From: Streptomyces sp. 71268
GTDB taxonomy: Bacteria; Actinomycetota; Actinomycetes; Streptomycetales; Streptomycetaceae
Reading direction: 5' to 3'
DNA: 64,000 nucleotides
NCBI RefSeq assembly: GCF_029392895.1
Contig: NZ_CP114200.1
Coordinates: 2,883,001-2,947,000, forward strand
Shown here: positions 42,029 through 50,084 of the stretch, piece after piece
Position numbering within the stretch: position 1 is the stretch's first letter
Layout of the letters: every line of letters begins with the position of its first letter
Position numbers and translations under genes: made by a program
The notes under the pieces: generated by a model
Seen by the model: only the letters and a program-made list of their open reading frames with translations
Told to the model about the DNA's origin: nothing
Database searches by the model: none

Positions 42029-42487
42029 GTGGACTGGGGGACACTCGTGGGCACGGCGCTCGGCGCGACGATCGGTGTGGGGGCCACGCTCGTCGCGGAC
42101 CGCCTCCGCTGGAAGCGGGAGGAGACGACACGGAAACAGGACGTCCGCCGCCAGCTCTACGGCGAGTACCTGACGGCCCTCACGCGCACGCGCGGCCGGC
42201 TCAAGGAGGTCCGCCGCGCGGACCTGGCCGTGGACGAGCGGGCGCGCCAGGCCGCCGCGATCTTCCTTGAGGGCGGCGCGTACGAGCTGCGCTACCAGAT
42301 GGCCCTCACCGCCACCGCGCCCGTCGTGGAGCACTCCGACGCGGCGCTGCGCAAGCTGCGCGACGTGCGGGACCGCATCCAGGAGGGCGCGACGGACGAG
42401 GAGTTACAGGAGGAACTCCACCTGCTGATACGTGCGATCAAGACGCTTCGGGACGCGATGCGCACGGACCTGGAAGCGGACGCCTGA
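42029..42487 (+). CDS. hypothetical N-terminally anchored helical protein
   Basis: 152-residue protein. Residues 1-25 (MDWGTLVGTALGATIGVGATLVAD) form one membrane helix, followed by a positive patch RLRWKREE and long amphipathic helices (QLYGEYLTALTRTRGRLKEV, LRKLRDVRDRIQEG, LLIRAIKTLRDAMR). It resembles the many small Streptomyces proteins with one anchor and a cytoplasmic coiled coil; no function is known. The GTG at 42029 has no ribosome site but a well-placed leaderless -10 element. Confidence 0.78.
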   Translation: MDWGTLVGTALGATIGVGATLVADRLRWKREETTRKQDVRRQLYGEYLTALTRTRGRLKEVRRADLAVDERARQAAAIFLEGGAYELRYQMALTATAPVVEHSDAALRKLRDVRDRIQEGATDEELQEELHLLIRAIKTLRDAMRTDLEADA

Positions 42488-42584
42488 CGCCCGGACGGCG
42501 GGCCGTGGCGGGTCGCTCGGCGGTGGGCGGGCCTGGACTCACCGACAGGTGGCGACGGTGGGCCCGCGCCCTGACGTGCCCTCA

Positions 42585-43820
42585 CTACATCCCCTCGCGA
42601 AGCCCCGTCGGTGGCCTCACCCGGCCGGCCCGAAGCTCCAGATAGCGCTGCTCGGCGAGGCTGGCGGTGGCCTTCGCGGCGCGCCGGTAGTGCGCGTACG
42701 CCCCGGCCGTGTCGCCGGTCCGCTCCAACAGGTGGGCCCGTACGGACAGCAGCCGGTGGTGTCCGGCCATCCGGTCGTCGCCGTCCAGGGTGGCGAGCAG
42801 GGCCAGGCCGGCCGCCGGGCCCTCGGTCTCGGCGAGGGCGATCGCCCGGTTGAGGGTGACCATCGGGTTGGGCGCGACGCGTTCCAGGATCAGGTAGAGG
42901 GCGTGCACCTGCGCCCAGTCGGTCTCCTTGGCCGTGGCCGCGTCGGCGTGCGTGGCGGCGATGGCGGCCTGCAACGCGTACGGGCCAAGGGCCGGACCGG
43001 CCAGCGCCGCCTTGACCAGCGCGGTGCCCTCGTCGACCAGCGCGCGGTCCCACGCCGTACGGTCCTGCTCGTCCAGCGGCACCAGGTCGCCGGCCGCCGT
43101 GGTGCGGGCGTCGCGGCGGGCGTGGGTCAGCAGCATCAGCGCGAGCAGCCCGGTCACCTCGCCGTCCCCGGGGAGCTGCGCGTGCGCCATCCGGGTCAGC
43201 CGGATCGCCTCGTGCGCGAGGTCGGGGCGGTGGAGCCGGCTGCCGGAGGAGGCGGTGTACCCCTCGTTGAAGATCAGGTACAGCACGTGCAGGACGACCC
43301 GCAGCCGCTCCCGCAGCTCCGCGCCGCGCGGCAGGGCGAACGAGCTGCCGGCCGCCCTGATCCGCTGCTTGGCCCGGCTGATCCTGGCCCCCATCGTGGC
43401 TTCCGGGACCAGGAACGCGCGGGCGATCTCGGCGGTGGTCAGGCCGCCGACCGCGCGCAGGGTCAGCGCCGTCTGGGAGGCGGGGGTCAGCGTCGGATGG
43501 CAGCACAGGAACAGCAGGACCAGGGTGTCGTCGGTGTCCGGCGGCTCGGCGGGCCCGACCTCGTTGGCCAGCGCGGACTCCCGTTCGCGGCGGGCGCGCT
43601 CGCTGCGTATCTGGTCGACGAGGCGACGGGAGGCCACCGTCACCAGCCAGCCGCGCGGGTTGTCCGGCACGCCCTCGGTCGGCCACCGCACGGCGGCGGC
43701 GATGACCGCCTCCTGCACCGCGTCCTCACAGTCGTCGAACTGCCCGTACCGCCGTACCAACGTGGTGAGGACCCGCGGCGTCAGCGCGCGCAGCAGGTCC
43801 TCCACGACGAGTGTTGTCAT
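42585..43820 (-). CDS. ECF sigma factor of the ECF42 type with TPR-like C-terminus
   Basis: 411-residue RNA polymerase sigma factor. Region 2 is LRALTPRVLTTLVRRYGQFDDCEDAVQEAVIAA and RWPTEGVPDNPRGWLVTVASRRLVDQIR, region 4 is LLFLCCHPTLTPASQTALTLRAVGGLTTAEIARAFLVPEATMGARISRAKQ. The 200-residue C-terminal extension is helical and TPR-like (GLLALMLLTHARRDART, HALYLILERVAPNPMVTLNRAIALAE). This layout with an adjacent DGPF gene is the ECF42 class, which lacks an anti-sigma factor. Its start overlaps the DGPF stop by four bases. Confidence 0.92.
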   Translation of the reverse strand: MTTLVVEDLLRALTPRVLTTLVRRYGQFDDCEDAVQEAVIAAAVRWPTEGVPDNPRGWLVTVASRRLVDQIRSERARRERESALANEVGPAEPPDTDDTLVLLFLCCHPTLTPASQTALTLRAVGGLTTAEIARAFLVPEATMGARISRAKQRIRAAGSSFALPRGAELRERLRVVLHVLYLIFNEGYTASSGSRLHRPDLAHEAIRLTRMAHAQLPGDGEVTGLLALMLLTHARRDARTTAAGDLVPLDEQDRTAWDRALVDEGTALVKAALAGPALGPYALQAAIAATHADAATAKETDWAQVHALYLILERVAPNPMVTLNRAIALAETEGPAAGLALLATLDGDDRMAGHHRLLSVRAHLLERTGDTAGAYAHYRRAAKATASLAEQRYLELRAGRVRPPTGLREGM

Positions 43821-44188
43821 GCCTCCAATGGTCCGTCAGCGAACATCACCTGCCGCACCTCGATGCCCAGGCCCTCGATCGCGGCGTCGGGGATCCGCGC
43901 GGCCAGCTCGATCGCCCGGTCCCTGTCCTCGCAGTCGATCAGGTAGAAGCCGCCCAGGTGCTCCTTGGCCTCCAGGAATGGGCCGTCGGTGACCACCGGC
44001 TGGCCGTCGCGCACGCGCACCACGGCGGCCTGGGACGGGTCGACGAGGGCCTGCGTGGTGATCAACTCGCCGGACTGCTTCAGCGACTCGATGAACTGCC
44101 CGTGCCCCTCGCCGATCGCCGCCTTCTCCGCGTCGGTCAGCGCGTCCAGCACGGCCGGGTTGATGTGCATGCTGATCAGGAACTGCAT
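43817..44188 (-). CDS. DGPF/YCII-related protein (ECF42 partner)
   Basis: 123-residue ferredoxin-fold protein of the YCII family. The DGPF signature is VTDGPFLEAKEHLGGFYLIDCEDRDRAIELAARIPDA (about residues 65-100). DGPF proteins accompany ECF42 sigma factors and may be their targets or modulators. The ATG at 44188 has gaggag 5 bases upstream; longer frames lack similarity. The stop overlaps the sigma factor start (ATGA), so both are coupled. Confidence 0.92.
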   Translation of the reverse strand: MQFLISMHINPAVLDALTDAEKAAIGEGHGQFIESLKQSGELITTQALVDPSQAAVVRVRDGQPVVTDGPFLEAKEHLGGFYLIDCEDRDRAIELAARIPDAAIEGLGIEVRQVMFADGPLEA

Positions 44189-44238
44189 CGCGTACTCCTC
44201 GTGGTGCGCGGCCCCCGGCGGGGGCCCTTCGACCGGTT

Positions 44239-44266
44239 GGTCGGAGCCGCCGCTCGCGTCTTGACA
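44239..44266 (-). promoter_or_regulatory. candidate ECF-type promoter of the DGPF/sigma operon
   Basis: On the leftward strand TGTCAA (44266-44261), 17 bases, then CGACC (44243-44239), about 50 bases ahead of the DGPF start. TGTCAA is close to the TGTCGA reported for ECF42 autoregulated promoters (from memory). Tentative. Confidence 0.4.
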
Positions 44267-44364
44267 TCCGCCGCCGAGAAACCTGGCACGGGATTTCGGC
44301 GGGGGCGTGGCCGGAGCGTGCCCTGCGGTCGACGTCCCGGGCGGCCCTGCCGCGCGCGGTGTGA

Positions 44365-44910
44365 CTACGCGACCAACCCCCGGACGAACGCGGCGAAGTC
44401 CTCCGCCAGCGGGGTGACGCGGAAGTCGTCCCCCTGGTCCACGTGGACCACCGTCGGCTCGCCGGTCCTGCCGCAGGCGCGGTAGTCGAAGGCCAGCATG
44501 TCGTGGCCGGCCGACGGGGTGTCCGCGAAGTAGACGCCGAGGTCCGGGTACTCCCACTCCTCGATCCAGAAGCGGCTGCCGAACTCGCCGCCGAGTGAGT
44601 TCGGCTTGGTGCGCCCGATGCCGTAGATGCCGTTGACGGCGACGTGGGCCGCCTCGTCGGCGGACGACACCCCGGGCAGCGGGAAGAAGGCCCGGTTCGG
44701 TATGCCGCCGTTGTGGGTGCGCATGAGGGCGACGTACGAGCGGGGCAGCCGGTAGCCGCCCAGTTCGGCTTCGAGTTCGGCGATCAGCTCCGGCGTGGGC
44801 GGCGTGTCATCGACGTAGTCGCGCAGGGCGTACGGCGAGTCGTCCCAGAGGTCCGTGTCATCCGCGAGGTCCGTGCCGTCGAAACCCTCGGTGCCGGCGA
44901 AGTGCCCCAT
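44365..44910 (-). CDS. SMI1/KNR4 family protein
   Basis: 181-residue SMI1/KNR4 (SUKH) domain protein. The family core is LIAELEAELGGYRLPRSYVALMRTHNGGIPNRAFFPLP and GIYGIGRTKPNSLGG, with VYFADTPSAGHDMLAFDYRACG and VVHVDQGDDFRVTPLAEDFAAFV at the end. Bacterial members often act as immunity proteins to toxins, but no toxin gene is adjacent, so that role is not supported here. The ATG at 44910 with agggggcttg upstream is preferred over a longer frame. Confidence 0.9.
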   Translation of the reverse strand: MGHFAGTEGFDGTDLADDTDLWDDSPYALRDYVDDTPPTPELIAELEAELGGYRLPRSYVALMRTHNGGIPNRAFFPLPGVSSADEAAHVAVNGIYGIGRTKPNSLGGEFGSRFWIEEWEYPDLGVYFADTPSAGHDMLAFDYRACGRTGEPTVVHVDQGDDFRVTPLAEDFAAFVRGLVA

Positions 44911-44976
44911 CAAGCCCCCTACATCGCTTCCGGCCTGCGAGCTTAGGCGGTGCACTCCCAGGTAACCGGCGACGGG

Positions 44977-45342
44977 CTAGCTTCCCAGATGCTCCTCGAT
45001 GGCGTCGAAGATGTCAGCGTCGGTTTCCTGCTGCCAGGCTGGCAAGTCGGCGTAGTCCGCGACGTACCCGGGCTTGGGGTTCTCAATGCGGTGGTAGATC
45101 TGGGCGGTCCAACACGTGGCAACGTAGCGCCCCCGCTGCTCGCGGGTGAGCTGACGCGTCGCGCCCCCGCTGATCTCGATGAAGTGGCGCACCTGCTCGA
45201 ACACGGCGGCAGCGGCGGCGCGTTCCCATTCCGGGGTGACATCCCAAGGAGCGATGTAGCCGGGCTTCGGCTGGCCCGGATAGTGCCGGGTGACCCCGGC
45301 GATCCAGGCTTGGCGGAAGATCTGGCCGGATTCGGTGGTCAT
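44977..45342 (-). CDS. hypothetical protein with internal duplicated motif
   Basis: 121-residue protein. A motif occurs twice: QPKPGYIAPWDVTPEWERAA (about residues 24-43) and NPKPGYVADYADLPAWQQET (about 87-106), each followed by an amphipathic helix (AAAVFEQVRHFIE and ADIFDAIEEHL). Its start overlaps the stop of the upstream XRE gene by four bases (ATGA), so it is translationally coupled to that regulator and occupies the place that DUF397 holds in whiJ-like loci. No family was recognised. Confidence 0.8.
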   Translation of the reverse strand: MTTESGQIFRQAWIAGVTRHYPGQPKPGYIAPWDVTPEWERAAAAAVFEQVRHFIEISGGATRQLTREQRGRYVATCWTAQIYHRIENPKPGYVADYADLPAWQQETDADIFDAIEEHLGS

Positions 45343-46589
45343 AGGGCTCCCCCTCGGCTTTGTGGAGCGGTGGTGTTCAACTCATCGATATGTACGCTGA
45401 GATCGCGGACTCGCGGGTCGGCTCGGAAATGCATGAGGGTCGGCTGGAGAGTGCGCAGCCTGCACACTGTGTAGCTCGACGCATTGCGTTGGGCGAGCGT
45501 GACTGCCTGCCGGGCACAGTCCACGACCTGGTCGACGTCGCCCCGTTGTGCACCCACCATGGCGAGGTCCGTCAGCACACTGCTCTGACGACGAGTTGAG
45601 AGCTTCTTCTGCAAGACTTCACCTAGCACAGGCTCCGCCAGATCGAAACGTCGAAGCCGTACGTAGCACGTAGCACGCTGCTCGGCCAACCGAGAGCCGT
45701 CGAAGCGCAACCAACCCCGGTTACGTGAATCGCCACGCAGCGCGTGTACTTCCACGGCTCTGTCCAGGGCACGCTGGCAGGAGTCCACGTCGCCTGTTGC
45801 GGCATAGGCTTCTGCCTGCACGGCAGCCACCCAGTGGCGTGTGGACAAGCTGCTGTCGCCACGTTGGGCAAGAGCCGCAGCGTGGTCGAGAAGTTGCACA
45901 GCCTTGCCAGAGTCATGGTCCGCGTACAACCTAATGAACGCATACCGAGTGAGTGCACATGCCCAAAGATCTGGGCTATCGACTTCTTTTGCGGCGCTGG
46001 CCGCGAGTGTGTAGCAGTGCGCTGCATCAGTGTATTTTCCGCAGTCGAAGAGCACTTCACCAGCTAGCTGGAAGAGTTCGGCAGCTTCGCCGCATAGTTG
46101 GCGCCGCACGGACTCAGAGCCAGCGCCGTCCAATGCGGACGTTAGCTCCGCAATCTGAGAATGAACGAGCGGAAAAAGAGGACTCCTTGACTGCGCTCGG
46201 GCGTGCAGCCTCCACAAGTGGTCATTCATCGACTGATACGTATGCTCGTCGTCAGGCGCCTCACCAAGGGCGCCCAGATCGGAAAGCATCGTGGCCGTGG
46301 TCACCATCTGGAGGAAATCGCGGCGTATCACGTCGTCAAGGTCACCATCCTTAGTCCGGGGCACCGGCGCCACCGTGATCGCGTCCCGTTGAAGTAGTGC
46401 GTCCAGCTCCAGAAGCGTCACCCTGAGCAGGGCCGCCAGCTTGGGCAGGAGGAAAGGGCGAGGATCGGACTCGCCACGCTCCCACCTGCCGATGGACGTG
46501 CGATCCACACCGAGCGCGTCGGCTAGGGACTCCTGACTGTAGCCACACGCCCGCCGCTGGCGCGCGAACCGGCCTCGCCTGACCTTCAC
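45339..46589 (-). CDS. XRE-family regulator with long helical (TPR-like) C-terminus
   Basis: 416-residue regulator. The helix-turn-helix spans about residues 5-55 (FARQRRACGYSQESLADALGVDRTSIGRWERGESDPRP). The remaining 350 residues are helical and TPR-like (ELFQLAGEVLFDCGKYTDAAHCYTLAA, WACALTRYAFIRLYADHDSGKAVQLLDHAAALAQ), as in peptide-sensing or signal-binding regulators. Base composition is clearly lower in GC than its neighbours, suggesting horizontal origin. The GTG at 46589 has ggaagg 6 bases upstream; a longer frame adds 46 weak residues. It is divergent from an ATPase gene, like the locus at 4.3-6.4 kb. Confidence 0.88.
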   Translation of the reverse strand: MKVRRGRFARQRRACGYSQESLADALGVDRTSIGRWERGESDPRPFLLPKLAALLRVTLLELDALLQRDAITVAPVPRTKDGDLDDVIRRDFLQMVTTATMLSDLGALGEAPDDEHTYQSMNDHLWRLHARAQSRSPLFPLVHSQIAELTSALDGAGSESVRRQLCGEAAELFQLAGEVLFDCGKYTDAAHCYTLAASAAKEVDSPDLWACALTRYAFIRLYADHDSGKAVQLLDHAAALAQRGDSSLSTRHWVAAVQAEAYAATGDVDSCQRALDRAVEVHALRGDSRNRGWLRFDGSRLAEQRATCYVRLRRFDLAEPVLGEVLQKKLSTRRQSSVLTDLAMVGAQRGDVDQVVDCARQAVTLAQRNASSYTVCRLRTLQPTLMHFRADPRVRDLSVHIDELNTTAPQSRGGAL

Positions 46590-46813
46590 GGCCCGCCTTC
46601 CGTCCGTAACGTAAGCGCAGCTCACAGTAGTCGACGCAGTGCGTGCGCCGCATGAATGCGTCGGCTTTGCCGTGGTCTGCCCCGCCGCTCGGCCGTTCAC
46701 TAGTGACAGCCGCCGGCCATCGACCACCCGGCGGCTGCAAGGGAGCGGGGTCTGCCCACTAACCCCCTACGGGGCGGCCCCGCCCACGCCACCCTCACCC
46801 TCACGAGGCGCCC

Positions 46814-47221
46814 ATGTACGCGCACACGACGGCCCACCACACCGGGCACCCCGGCTACACCACCACCATGTCCTGCCTTCCCGAGAGTGCGGCGCACGCA
46901 CGGGCATTGGTGCGGGCCGCGTTGACCACCTGGGGGCTCGAGCACCTCGCCGACGACGCCACCACCATCGTCTCCGAACTCGTCGCCAACTCCGTCAGGC
47001 ACACCGGCTCGTATCCGATCCGCGTCACCATCACCCGACCCAGCGCCAACCACATCCGCGTCGCCGTCGTGGACAAGACCAAGCGGATGCCCGTCGTACG
47101 CCACGTGGACGCGCGGGACGAGGGCGGGCGGGGGCTCGTTGTGGTGCGGGCGTTGGCCTGGCGGTGGGGGACCGACCTGCTGCCCTGGGGCAAGCGGGTC
47201 TGGGGCGAGTTGCGGTGTTGA
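46814..47221 (+). CDS. anti-sigma-type ATP-binding protein (HATPase_c)
   Basis: 135-residue GHKL ATPase. The N-box is TTIVSELVANSVRHTGSYPI (about residues 50-69), G1 is VAVVDKTKRMPVVRHV and G2 is DEGGRGLVVVRALAWRWGTDLL, with the end GKRVWGELRC. Divergent from the XRE gene with a 224-base gap that should hold both promoters. With the XRE gene and the coupled 121-residue gene it makes a second whiJ-like locus in the window. An upstream ggcgc-rich leader offers a gaggcgccc ribosome site before the ATG at 46814. Confidence 0.88.
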   Translation: MYAHTTAHHTGHPGYTTTMSCLPESAAHARALVRAALTTWGLEHLADDATTIVSELVANSVRHTGSYPIRVTITRPSANHIRVAVVDKTKRMPVVRHVDARDEGGRGLVVVRALAWRWGTDLLPWGKRVWGELRC

Positions 47222-47296
47222 GCCAAGCGCCGCTCGGTCCGGGCGGGCGAAGACGTGGCCCGCGCCACCGCCCCCGCCCGGGAGGCCGCACCGCGC

Positions 47297-47326
47297 CGGC
47301 CCGGCCCCGTGCGAGGGGCCGGGCCG
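47297..47326. terminator. bidirectional terminator between ATPase and DAHP synthase genes
   Basis: cggcccggcccc and ggggccgggccg (12-base perfect stem, 6-base loop) between the convergent genes. Confidence 0.65.
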
Positions 47327-47357
47327 CCGGGTGGGCCCGGGTGGGTACGGGGGTGGC

Positions 47358-48722
47358 TCAGCGGTCCAGGTACGTCTCGGCCACCAGGAACGCCAGGTCG
47401 AGGGACTGGCTGCGGTTCAGGCGGGGGTCGCAGAAGGTCTCGTAGCGCTGGCGGAGGTCGTCCGCGTGGACCTCGCCGCCCACGCACTCGGTGACGTCGT
47501 CGCCGGTCAGCTCGACGTGGATGCCGCCGGCGTGGGTGCCAAGGCCCTGGTGGACCTCGAAGAACCCCTTGACCTCGTCCAGGACGTCGTCGAAGCGGCG
47601 GGTCTTGTGGCCGCTGGGGGCCTCGAACGTGTTGCCGTGCATCGGGTCGCAGACCCAGCCGACCTGGGCGCCGGACGCCGTGACCTTCTCGACCAGGGCG
47701 GGCAGCTTGTCGCGGACGTGGCCCGCGCCCATGCGGACGATGAACGTGAGCCGGCCCGGCTCGCGGTCCTCGTCCAGCCGGTCGACGAGCGCGAGCACCT
47801 CGTCGGCGGTGGCCTTCGGGCCGATCTTGACGCCGATCGGGTTGCGGATGCGGGAGCAGAACTCGACGTGCGCGCCGTCGAGTTGACGGGTGCGCTCGCC
47901 GATCCAGACCATGTGGCCGGAGAGGTCGTACGGCTGGCCGGTGCGCTCGTCCGTACGGGTGAGGGCCGCCTCGTAGTCGAGGATGAGCGCCTCGTGCGAG
48001 GCGTACACCTCGGCCGAGTGCATCTGGGCCGGGTCCGCGCCGCAGGCGTGCATGAAGTTCAGGGCGCGGTCGATCTCGCGGGCCACCGCCTCGTACCGCT
48101 GCCCGGAGCGCGAGGTCTTGACGAAGTCCTGGTTCCAGGCGTGGACCTGGCGCAGGTCGGCGTAGCCGCCGCCGGTGAAGGAGCGCACCAGGTTCAGCGT
48201 GGCGGCCGACGCCTGGTACATGCGCTTGAGCCGCTCCGGGTCGGGCCGGCGGGACTCCTCGGTGAACTCGAAGCCGTTGACGGAGTCGCCCCGGTAGGCG
48301 GGCAGGGTGACGCCGTCGCGGGTCTCGGTCGGCTTGGAGCGCGGCTTGCTGTACTGGCCGGCGATGCGGCCGACCTTCACCACGGGAACCGAGCCGGCGT
48401 AGGTGAGCACCGCGCCCATCTGGAGCAGCGTCTTGAGCTTGTCGCGGATCTGGTCGGCGCCCACCGCGGCGAAGGACTCCGCGCAGTCGCCACCCTGGAG
48501 CAGGAACGCCTCACCTCGGGCCACGGCGGCCAGCTTGTCGCGGAGTTGGTCGCACTCGCCGGCGAAGACCAGCGGCGGGTAGGTCTCCAGCTCGCTCAGG
48601 GTCGCGCGCAGCGCCTCGGGGTCCGGCCAGTCGGGCTGCTGCGCGGCGGGCAGCGAGCGCCAGTCGGGCCGCGGGGCGGCCGCGGACAGCGTGGGCAAGG
48701 TGTCGGCCGTCTGTGTGTTCAT
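47358..48722 (-). CDS. class II 3-deoxy-7-phosphoheptulonate (DAHP) synthase
   Basis: 454-residue plant-type DAHP synthase, joining PEP and erythrose 4-phosphate at the entry of the shikimate pathway. Landmarks are LLQGGDCAESFAAVG (about residues 82-96), VGRIAGQYSKPRS, GDSVNGFEF, WIGERTRQLDGAHVEF, CDPMHGNTFEA and the end RLNRSQSLDLAFLVAETY. The ATG at 48722 gives the normal N-terminus; a longer frame adds 28 unrelated residues. It is separated from the upstream PPTase gene by 375 bases, so it may have its own promoter. In this setting it would raise chorismate supply for the anthranilate locus. It could also be a housekeeping copy. Confidence 0.95.
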   Translation of the reverse strand: MNTQTADTLPTLSAAAPRPDWRSLPAAQQPDWPDPEALRATLSELETYPPLVFAGECDQLRDKLAAVARGEAFLLQGGDCAESFAAVGADQIRDKLKTLLQMGAVLTYAGSVPVVKVGRIAGQYSKPRSKPTETRDGVTLPAYRGDSVNGFEFTEESRRPDPERLKRMYQASAATLNLVRSFTGGGYADLRQVHAWNQDFVKTSRSGQRYEAVAREIDRALNFMHACGADPAQMHSAEVYASHEALILDYEAALTRTDERTGQPYDLSGHMVWIGERTRQLDGAHVEFCSRIRNPIGVKIGPKATADEVLALVDRLDEDREPGRLTFIVRMGAGHVRDKLPALVEKVTASGAQVGWVCDPMHGNTFEAPSGHKTRRFDDVLDEVKGFFEVHQGLGTHAGGIHVELTGDDVTECVGGEVHADDLRQRYETFCDPRLNRSQSLDLAFLVAETYLDR

Positions 48723-49097
48723 GGGGTGTCGTATGCGGCGGGCCGTGCGACCCGCCGCGCTCCTTCCTGGACGCTTCGTGGCACTGTCGTCGGTCGCGTC
48801 GACCACGTGGGGGTGGCCGGGGTACGGACAGGTGCCGCGGGGCGATCGTTGGTGGCTGGCTGGTGGGACGGCGAGGGGCTTACGGCATCCGGTGCGGCGG
48901 GCCCCGGGCGGCGTGCCGGGCCCGGGGCCCGGAGCCCACGGCCCGGGGCCCGAGGGCCCGGTACCGGGGGTGGGGCATTCGGGGTGTGGGGTGTGGGGAG
49001 TTCGGACTGCGGGGTGGGAGTCGGGTCAGCGGCCCGGCGGGGTGCCGGGCCCGTGGCGTCGGGCCGTGACGTCGGACCGTGGTGCCTGGAGGTGCTG
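48723..49097. other. GC-rich gap between PPTase and DAHP synthase genes
   Basis: 375 bases. The part at 48895-48975 is packed with overlapping ccggggcccgg-type palindromes, a probable terminator cluster after the PPTase gene. The part near 48730-48840 should hold a DAHP synthase promoter. No gene was seen. Confidence 0.5.
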
Positions 49098-50084
49098 TCA
49101 GGGGGCGGTGGCTCCGGGCGCGCGCTCGGCGTGCGCCGGGTACGAGGCGTCCGCCTGGTACGAGGCGTGCGCCGCGTGCCGGGCGGCTGTCTCGTACCCG
49201 TACGCGTACTCCGGAGCGTATGCGGGGCGCGGCGCTGCCAGGGTCACGGCCGCCACCATGTGGTCGCCGATGACGCGACATCGGGCCGTGGCGCCACGGA
49301 GCGCGGCCGGGGCGGGCGCGGTGGGGCTGACGGACAGCAGCACCGGCCCGTCGGCGGCCGACGGGTCCGGCTCGGGCCACTCCAGCGTGACCGAGCGGAA
49401 CGCCAGGCCCTCCTGCCGGGGCGCGGGCAGCGCCTTGTACAGCGCCTCCTTCGCGCAGAACAGCCGCAGCACCGCGAGTTCGGGTCGCGCCTCGGCCCGC
49501 GCGCGGTCGAGTTCGGCGGGCGTGGCGGCGTAGCGGCGGGCCGCGTACAGGCCGTCCGCCGACGCCAGCGGCTCCATGTCGAGCCCGATGGCGAGCCCGT
49601 CGGCGGCCGTGACCGCGCACAGCGCCAGCTCATCCGTGTGGGTGAGCGAGCCGCGCACGCCGGCCGGCCAGCCCGGGGCGCCGCGCTCGCCCGGTAGCGG
49701 CCAGTGCGGCGCGCCGGTCAGCGCGGCGGTGGCGCGGGCCGCGGCGAGTCGGCCGGCCGCGTACGTGCCGCGCCGGCGTGGGGCGGCGTACTCCGGCAGG
49801 GCGGCGCGCACGGCGACGGGCAGCCCGGTGAAGGGCAGTTCGCCGACGGTCGCGTGCGCCACCGTCACCGCGCCGCCGGCGTGGGTGCCGGCGACCGCGC
49901 CGGCTCCGACGCCGTGGCCGACGGCACCGCCCCGGGGGGCCCTGCTGAGCCCCGGACCCCGGCCGCGGCCGAAGCCGAGGCCCCGGCCCAGGCCGCGCGC
50001 GGGCGCGCCGCTACCGGCCCGGGCCGCGCTGCCCGGGCCGGTGGTGGCGCCGAACAGCTCGGCGACGCGGGCATCCACGGTCAT
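49098..50084 (-). CDS. 4'-phosphopantetheinyl transferase (EntD/Sfp superfamily)
   Basis: 328-residue enzyme that activates carrier proteins with the phosphopantetheine arm of CoA. The motifs are GSLTHTDELALCAVT (about residues 144-158), IGLDMEP with the Mg-binding acidic pair (about 165-171) and LRLFCAKEALYKAL (about 206-219). It is longer than usual: a Gly/Arg/Ala-rich N-terminal insert (about residues 18-70) and an Ala/Tyr-rich C-terminal tail (about 280-328) look disordered. The start overlaps the anthranilate synthase stop by four bases. Its natural target here is the ACP at 54085-54387. Confidence 0.9.
   Translation of the reverse strand: MTVDARVAELFGATTGPGSAARAGSGAPARGLGRGLGFGRGRGPGLSRAPRGGAVGHGVGAGAVAGTHAGGAVTVAHATVGELPFTGLPVAVRAALPEYAAPRRRGTYAAGRLAAARATAALTGAPHWPLPGERGAPGWPAGVRGSLTHTDELALCAVTAADGLAIGLDMEPLASADGLYAARRYAATPAELDRARAEARPELAVLRLFCAKEALYKALPAPRQEGLAFRSVTLEWPEPDPSAADGPVLLSVSPTAPAPAALRGATARCRVIGDHMVAAVTLAAPRPAYAPEYAYGYETAARHAAHASYQADASYPAHAERAPGATAP

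Noticed and set aside
44365..44910. Toxin-immunity pair (SMI1/KNR4)
   Set aside because: The SMI1 domain is clear, but no polymorphic toxin or secretion gene is adjacent, so an immunity role is not supported.
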